NCBI RefSeq assembly: GCF_037325665.1
Contig: NC_090246.1
Location: 20,062,600-20,126,599 of the forward strand
DNA from: Littorina saxatilis
Taxonomy: Eukaryota > Mollusca > Gastropoda > Littorinimorpha > Littorinidae
Direction of reading: 5' to 3'
DNA length: 64,000 nt
Below are positions 58,801 through 64,000 of this stretch, piece after piece (positions within the stretch are counted from its first letter, which is position 1; each line of letters starts with the position of its first letter). A program made the position numbers and the translations under genes. Below the pieces are notes generated by a model. The model was not told the origin of the DNA and made no database searches. It saw only the letters and a program-made list of their open reading frames with translations.

Positions 58801-61800
58801 CACAGAAATTCAAAGCTTTTATACCTGGATTTTGACAATGAGACACTCAGATTACCAATCTTCATACAGCTTGGAGCTGTCAAAAACTCTAGCCTAGTAT
58901 GCAGTCATCATTGTGTCAAACGTCCCTGAACCATTTCATTTCATTCATTGCTTTATTATTCCATTGCTTGGAAATTCGGGTCACTTCCTCCCACTGGAAG
59001 ACTGGCAGACATATAACTCACGTTTTGTCCTTCGGTGGTTCCTGTCTCCGTCTCTCAGATCTGCCTTTACGCAGACGACGGAATGATTCTCTGAGGGACT
59101 TTTTCAGAGACTTGCGACGAGACATGGCAGTGTCAGAAGTGCCAGTCATATCTGCAAGCACAATTCATCATGTAATTATCAAGTAAACTAAGCAAAAGGA
59201 AAAAATCATTGGGTGGTAGAATGATTTCGCCTCCAATCCATGCCCTCACAGGATAACATGTGCATGGGTGTTACTGGGAAAAATAAAAAAACCTGAAAGG
59301 CAGGGGTCCAAAATGCTCAAGTTTAAAAGAAAGTTTCTGGACACCGACGAAACCAAATCATAATAAGCAAGATGGCGGCAAATCCAAGGGAGCGAACCGA
59401 GAAAGCACGCGAACCGGTGTCAAAAGTCGGATCGGAACCGCTGCTTGTTATTTCAACTTAGCGAAACGAAGCTTTTTTTTTCTTCTTTTTTTTTTAAACC
59501 CGTAAAACCGGAATTTCCGGCTTCAGATTTTTTCAAAAACCGGAAATCCGGCAAAAGCCGGAAGAGTAACACATGCATGTGTGGAAAGACAGAAGTAACA
59601 CAAGTATGTGTAACATTCACAACAGTAATTCTGCCACATAAAGACTACAGAAAAACACGAAAATCAGAGCAGACTCTGTGCCAGTCACACAGTAATCAGC
59701 ATATCGCTAAAAAATTAGCATGGATAAATTAGACTCGTTTAGTTCAGCAGAAGCTCCTTGATTTAGAGATACAAATCTGTTCATTTTAGACGATACCTTA
59801 CCTCCAACATTGAGGGTACATCTGAAGGTAACCTGTTTCTTCTGTGCGTAGTCAAAGAGGCCAAACCCATGGGCTGTGCCAGCTGCCACCCTGAAAATAA
59901 AACAAGACATCAGCACATGATCAAACTGACTTAATATGCAGCTACCATAAAGATATTATTTCCCCCATATTTAAAGGCAATGATAGGCAGAAATAACAAT
60001 TGTGACAATGGTCAGGTGGAAAATCTCAAAACACCTTCACTCCTACCCCCAGCCGATGATGACACTAGGTGATCTCCCTTTCATTTACTGACCATCCTGG
60101 GATACTCAGGACACAGTATCTTTGCACAAAAATTCTGCGCCATTCAAATCCCCTTTCTCACCTCGGCTAAAGAAATTAGATGACTTATGCATTGCACCAC
60201 ACATGGCTTATCAAAAACGAAAAAATACACTAAACACAGAACTCCCAACTTACAGCTGCCATTCGGAGTGAAGAGCCAGGGCGGTGCAGGCAGCAGGGGG
60301 GTAGAGCTGCATGATACAGGTAGGCTGGTAACCAGCAGCGAAGCGCATGTCTCCAGTTGTGGGCGTCAGTGCCTCATGGCCCTTCCACACAAAGTTGTCG
60401 CGGTCGCTGACGATATTGATGGTGTGGGCCTGCAACTCCTGCGTGCGTGGTTCACGCTCCATCTGCAGGACCAAGACCTGTCCAGCCGTGCCGGCCACAA
60501 CCAGTGTCTCGCTCAGTGGACACAGCCAGGTCTTTTGGATGGCCAGGCGAGGGTCATCGCTGTATGGGTCAAACGTCCCAACCTGTCCACAACAAACAGA
60601 AAACTGTCAACATGGGACGTTATTCTTTGGGCTATATGTCGGTTTCCTTTGTCATCATAAAATCTCAGCAGTGTCTTGCACTTGCAGGCACTTGTTGCAA
60701 GTACTTGTCACAATGTTACAGACCACTGAAGTCGGTCTGTTTAGAAAAACAAGAAGCTTGTTCTACAATACGACAGCAGACTCATCTAGGAAAATTACTA
60801 CCTTTCTTGACATGAACACTTATCTTCAGTGACTGAAGGCCGTTACGTAACCAGAATACCACACTCAACCAAGAGCTAAAGACATTATTACTGAATTAAC
60901 ATGAAACACAGTCTGCCTTGCCTCACTTACCTTTCTGAATGGAGGCCACTCTTCTTCTTCTCCATTGGCTGGCTCGCCTGCATGGTCAGGGATGCAGAAG
61001 ATGGGAGATGTGGCCAGGCGGTACAGCAGCCTCAGGGTGGTGCCTGAGGCATCCCAGAACCGAACTGTTCCATCCTCATGGCTGAAAAACAATACAGACA
61101 TCATTATTCTAAACTGCAAGTAAACTTCTAAATCAGTACATATAATTTAATGTCAGTCCTCTTTTTCTCTTCATATTCTTATCCATCCACAAGGACAATG
61201 CTCCTAAGACAAACTATTGGTCTTCATACCAATACCATCTTCAAATAACTCCAGCCCCAAAGGGGAGACAAAAATGATCTTACCCTGTGATCAGTAGATC
61301 CTTTGTGGCTGGTTCCTTGGCAAGGTTCTTTCCCCCAGTAATAGGCCACTCCTGCAAGAACAAGACACCATCAGGTGAAAACTTTCCTCTGACTAAATTT
61401 CTGTAATGGATTTGCACAATGTTATCTAAACGACTGTTCGTATGCAGAAGAACAACACATTCATACAAAATACAGTGAACACCACCGCTACGATCAAAAT
61501 ACATGAACAGAAGAAACTGAACCTTCAAAAACCAGATCTATTCCAAAGCAGAGACATTAACATTAAACACATGCATATTCACACATACACTCTCTACCAA
61601 TCACCCATGCATGAATTATCACAAAATGACTGTTCCTAATCAGACGGACAAATCATTCATAGAAAATAGCCAACACCACCGCTACGGTAATTTGATCTGA
61701 ACAGAAGAAACTGAACCTTCAGAAGCACAGACACCAAACGCATGCATACCCACACTCTCTCAACTCACCCTGGTGGAAAAGTTTTTGCACTGAGCATCTC

Positions 61801-63227
61801 CAGCATCAATGAGTTTCTGCCAGAGCTGGTCAGGGACGTTGAGCACGTGCTGAGCACAGGTGATGGCCGATGAGTGGACACTGTGCAGGTAGGGTAGACG
61901 CAGCGCTGGCCAGTCCGTGGTCTCCAGGTCAATCATCACAAACTCTTCTTCCACCAGAACCATCAGAGCGGTTGGCTCATCGTAGGCTGTAACACAATTA
62001 GTTCTGGTCTGAGAGGAAGGATAATAAATACTAAGCCAGACAAAAATATTAACATTTGACTGCCATGAACCTGACTCACATGAATATAGTCCTTGGAGAA
62101 TAACAAAGGTGTCTCAAAACTTCAACAACAAAAACATTTCCAATGGTACACCGCAGACACTTTTAAAAGTCTAATTGTGAGAACTTTTCAAGCTAAAGCG
62201 TGTAATTAGATTCCAAGAATGAACTCCGCACCTGAACGAGTATCAGTGGTGTCTGTTTCATCCGATTTGCAGAGGACAAAAAAGTCGACAACCCTGGAGG
62301 TGAAGTCGAACACAACATGGTTGTCGTCTCCCTGCATGACTGTGATGGTGTGGCGATCTCCGTAGCTGGCACGGGGCATGCCACCAGAGAAAATAACAAA
62401 GCGGCCCCTGAAATCAGCATAACATAGAAAATAAAAGCTCGTGGGAAATTTGGGTTATGTACCTTAGTCAAGAATGCAAATATGAAAGTGAGTCAAGTAT
62501 TCGAAAAGTGGATTTTTTCCTCGTATGTTTATGGTTATGGGTTCTATTTTTGCCTCTGTTAATTTTCTCATTTCTTTTATTTTTTTATTTTACAACACGT
62601 TATACATTACATCACAGTTCACATTTTCCCATCTCTACTTTGCACACAGAGAAGAGTCTATCAATGCCATTTCAGGACGTTTATTACTTTTCACATGCCC
62701 AAGTCATCACTGGAGAGAGCTATGGAATTCACACAGAATTGAGATAAAAATTAAACAAGTGTGTACACAGGTAGCCAGCATTCTTGGTTACAAAACAACA
62801 AGTATTACTTACCCCTTGGAACTCTTCCACTGAAGCTTGTTGATTGCCTTGCAAGGGAATGGTCCTGAAAAACAAGGAAATTGTCAATCAAATCACAACT
62901 TTCTCAACCACATGAAACATATACGATGGTTTGATGTTTGCATTACTAAGACAGAACAGAAGTCCAAATGAATAATTTGGTTCTGTATTTATACTGGTCA
63001 TACAGGACACTAACACTATTAAACAAACCTACAAAATCAGCACTCAATACAGAGAAAAGTACACATCTAACACATACATGTAAACGCAAATCACACTCAC
63101 CATATGGTGTAACAGGGGCTTCCTTAGGCTCTGCAGATTCCTTGGCATCCCAGGTAATGTAACTGCCGTCGGCATGGGCACTGAAAAACTCCTCTCCGTT
63201 ACGGTTCCAGGCCAGCGATTCCAGTTG
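49884..63227 (-). CDS. LLGL1: Lethal giant larvae (LLGL1/2) polarity protein, 18 coding exons, N-terminus outside window
   Basis: Minus-strand exons: 63227-63101, 62864-62813, 62407-62232, 61986-61769, 61351-61284, 61081-60931, 60582-60254, 59890-59802, 59151-59022, 58352-58102, 57646-57363, 57000-56895, 56101-55981, 55459-55241, 54223-54083, 53683-53592, 52797-52721, 50030-49884. All phases fit, giving 925 residues in view; roughly 240 N-terminal residues lie beyond 64000. Lgl is a WD40 double-propeller scaffold of the basolateral cortex that antagonises aPKC-Par6. Landmarks are [73 protein letters not shown], the phospho-switch [17 protein letters not shown] with its three serines, [20 protein letters not shown], and [16 protein letters not shown]. 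No R-SNARE domain ends the protein, which excludes tomosyn. Exon 58352-58102 has an unusual Ala/Thr/Gln-rich stretch. The choice between LLGL1 and LLGL2 is meaningless if there is one invertebrate gene. Confidence 0.95.
50319..50860 (-). mobile_element. HINE-like element, family A copy 5
   Basis: Minus-strand full-length copy in the last LLGL intron. Ends, GGCCGGCC stretch and 3' hairpin match the other A copies. Confidence 0.82.
51936..51953. repeat. Poly-G tract in LLGL intron
   Basis: About 18 consecutive G in the intron between the last two coding exons, read on the plus strand. Confidence 0.85.
54280..54861. repeat. 44-bp minisatellite, about 13 units
   Basis: Unit: 'cattcacaacacttaacatg' continued by 'caacatggagaacattcttc' and 'acac'. 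Units differ by single substitutions (for example AATATTC for AACATTC) and one 3-bp insertion. It lies in an LLGL intron between exons 55459-55241 and 54223-54083, starting about 55 bp upstream of the 54223 acceptor in transcript terms. Confidence 0.95.
56546..56790. mobile_element. Probable Tc1/mariner-like MITE
   Basis: Left end CAGTCAAACCTGTC and right end (inverted) CAGGCCAACCTGCC, both leading to CGACCACC. Flanks include TA on the right. An ATT microsatellite (56686-56710) lies inside. It lies in an LLGL intron. Confidence 0.5.
58842..58917 (-). ncRNA. Box C/D snoRNA-like, copy 9 (LLGL intron)
   Basis: 76 nt on the minus strand, which is the LLGL coding strand. Stem GACAC/GTGTC, box C ATGATGA, box D CTGA, guide region identical to type A. 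The internal hairpin CAGCT-CCA-AGCTG differs in sequence from the consensus but keeps the pairing. The upstream flank 'gaaatgaaatggttcag' matches that of copy 5, so it derives from a USP7 intron 29 unit or its relative. Confidence 0.72.
59460..59565. repeat. Short inverted CCGGAA repeats
   Basis: CCGGAATTTCCGG and two CCGGAAATCCGG-like words cluster after a T-rich run in an LLGL intron. They can fold into hairpins and are probably a transposon remnant. Confidence 0.45.
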
Positions 63228-63523
63228 CTGGGAGAGTTAAAAAAAAGATGCCATGAATCCATGTTCCAATGATCTTGTCACATACTGGGTAATATCCCTT
63301 CTTACCAACGTCCATAACAGCTGCTACACTAATTTCAGCAATGAATCGCTAGCTACATTATCATGGTTATGTACATCATGTTCCCGTTTGACTTTACATG
63401 TCTTTCGTCTCACGCCTTTATTGCCACAAAAAAAATGTAATCCACAAAATTGTCCTTGTATTCATATAAATGCAAATCCACTAAACACTTATGATAGCAT
63501 ACAAATGCGGTGTCCATAACCTG

Positions 63524-64000
63524 CAGGGTTCGACACTAGCGGGGGCGGGGGGCGGAACGCCCCAGAGTTTTGTGTTCCGCCCCAAACATTGCCGAAGCTT
63601 GGGGCCCACTCCGCCCCAGGATAAATTCCAACAATGACAAACCGAAAATTCTAATGCCAGAGCCAATCACTAAAAATTGCCAGTCAAAGTCGTCACTGAA
63701 ATTTGCGACGCAGTCAAGAAAAAAAAACCATTGAAATCGAAGGACAATGCCACAAGGGAAATAACTCCCAGATTGCGCTCCTTAACGTGAGAGATAAGTA
63801 TCGCCTTCAAATGCCAAACGCAAAATGTGGCGACACATCCCTGGTGTAAAAAGACATGGAAATGAAGATGAAGAACAGGGTGGAGAGAAACGAAAAAAGG
63901 AAACCGATGCAGCCAAAAGCGCGAAGCGCTGTCGTAATTTCAATGTCAAATGGTTGAAAGAATTTCCCTGGCTTCAGTACGATGAAGAAAAACAGACAAT
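63524..64000 (+). mobile_element. hAT transposon, left end and start of coding region (cut by window edge)
   Basis: Starts CAGGGTTCGACACTAGCG, a typical hAT-type CAG(G/A)G terminus, followed by GGGCGG/GGCGGAACGCCCC-rich subterminal sequence. The transposase frame at 63825 is in the same orientation. It lies in the LLGL intron upstream of the first exon seen. The right end and target duplication are outside the window. Confidence 0.65.
63825..64000 (+). CDS. hAT-like transposase N-terminus (TTF-type zinc finger start), partial
   Basis: An open frame of 58 codons runs off the window edge. It begins MWRHIPGVKRHG, becomes Lys/Arg-rich, and reaches FNVKWLKEFPWLQYDEEKQT. The FN-WLKEFPWL-YD pattern is the hallmark just before the first CxxC of TTF-type zinc fingers in hAT-derived proteins such as the ZNF862/C17orf113 group. 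The zinc-binding cysteines and the catalytic domain would lie beyond 64000. Whether the element is intact cannot be seen. No host function is implied. Confidence 0.6.
   Translation, partial: MWRHIPGVKRHGNEDEEQGGEKRKKETDAAKSAKRCRNFNVKWLKEFPWLQYDEEKQT

Noticed and set aside
49884-63227. Tomosyn (STXBP5) instead of Lgl
   Set aside because: The aPKC phospho-switch and [13 protein letters not shown] segment are Lgl-type and no C-terminal R-SNARE motif is present.

Overview
The window is animal nuclear DNA. It has bilaterian housekeeping genes split into many small exons with GT/AG junctions, abundant microsatellites, tRNA-derived SINEs and many short non-autonomous transposons. The repeat set, and SINE tails that I recall from molluscan genomes, suggest a lophotrochozoan, probably a gastropod. 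The species assignment is inference. I see no LTR element, retrovirus-like fossil, LINE reverse transcriptase, rRNA gene or functional tRNA gene.

Three host genes are recognisable, and their exons join in phase throughout. HAPSTR1 (C16orf72 family) lies on the minus strand at 2.08-10.38 kb in four coding exons. USP7 lies on the plus strand at 10.93-42.46 kb in 33 coding exons that give a 1101-residue protein. A lethal giant larvae (LLGL1/2) orthologue lies on the minus strand at 49.88-63.23 kb, with 18 coding exons in view and its N-terminal part beyond the right edge. HAPSTR1 and USP7 are head to head across about 560 bp that holds an NRF1 and a YY1 consensus. I recall the same divergent neighbour pair in human 16p13.2. 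USP7 and LLGL converge on 42.5-49.9 kb, which is mostly UTR-like sequence plus repeats.

The most interesting signal is a nine-member family of 72-77 nt sequences with all the marks of box C/D snoRNAs: a GACAC/GTGTC terminal stem, box C, box D, an internal D'/C' pair and a hairpin between them. Eight lie in USP7 introns 23, 25, 28 and 29, and one lies in an LLGL intron. All nine are on the coding strand of their host gene. Five form an alternating A-B-A-B-A array in USP7 intron 29. A decayed copy of USP7 exon 30 sits in intron 28 just downstream of one snoRNA copy, with the same spacing as the real exon 30. That suggests exon and snoRNA were duplicated together.

The introns also hold three sequence-unrelated families of short elements with one shared architecture: T-rich insertion site, subterminal inverted repeats, a short tandem-repeat stretch near the 5' end, and a 3' hairpin followed by TCTTG. 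This matches non-autonomous Helentron (HINE/DINE-1-like) elements. One copy interrupts a PIF/Harbinger-like MITE and another interrupts a piggyBac-like element, so the relative order of insertion can be read. Other elements include TIR elements with 9-bp duplications, TA-flanked MITEs, SINEs, a 44-bp minisatellite, and the left end and transposase start of a hAT transposon at the right edge.
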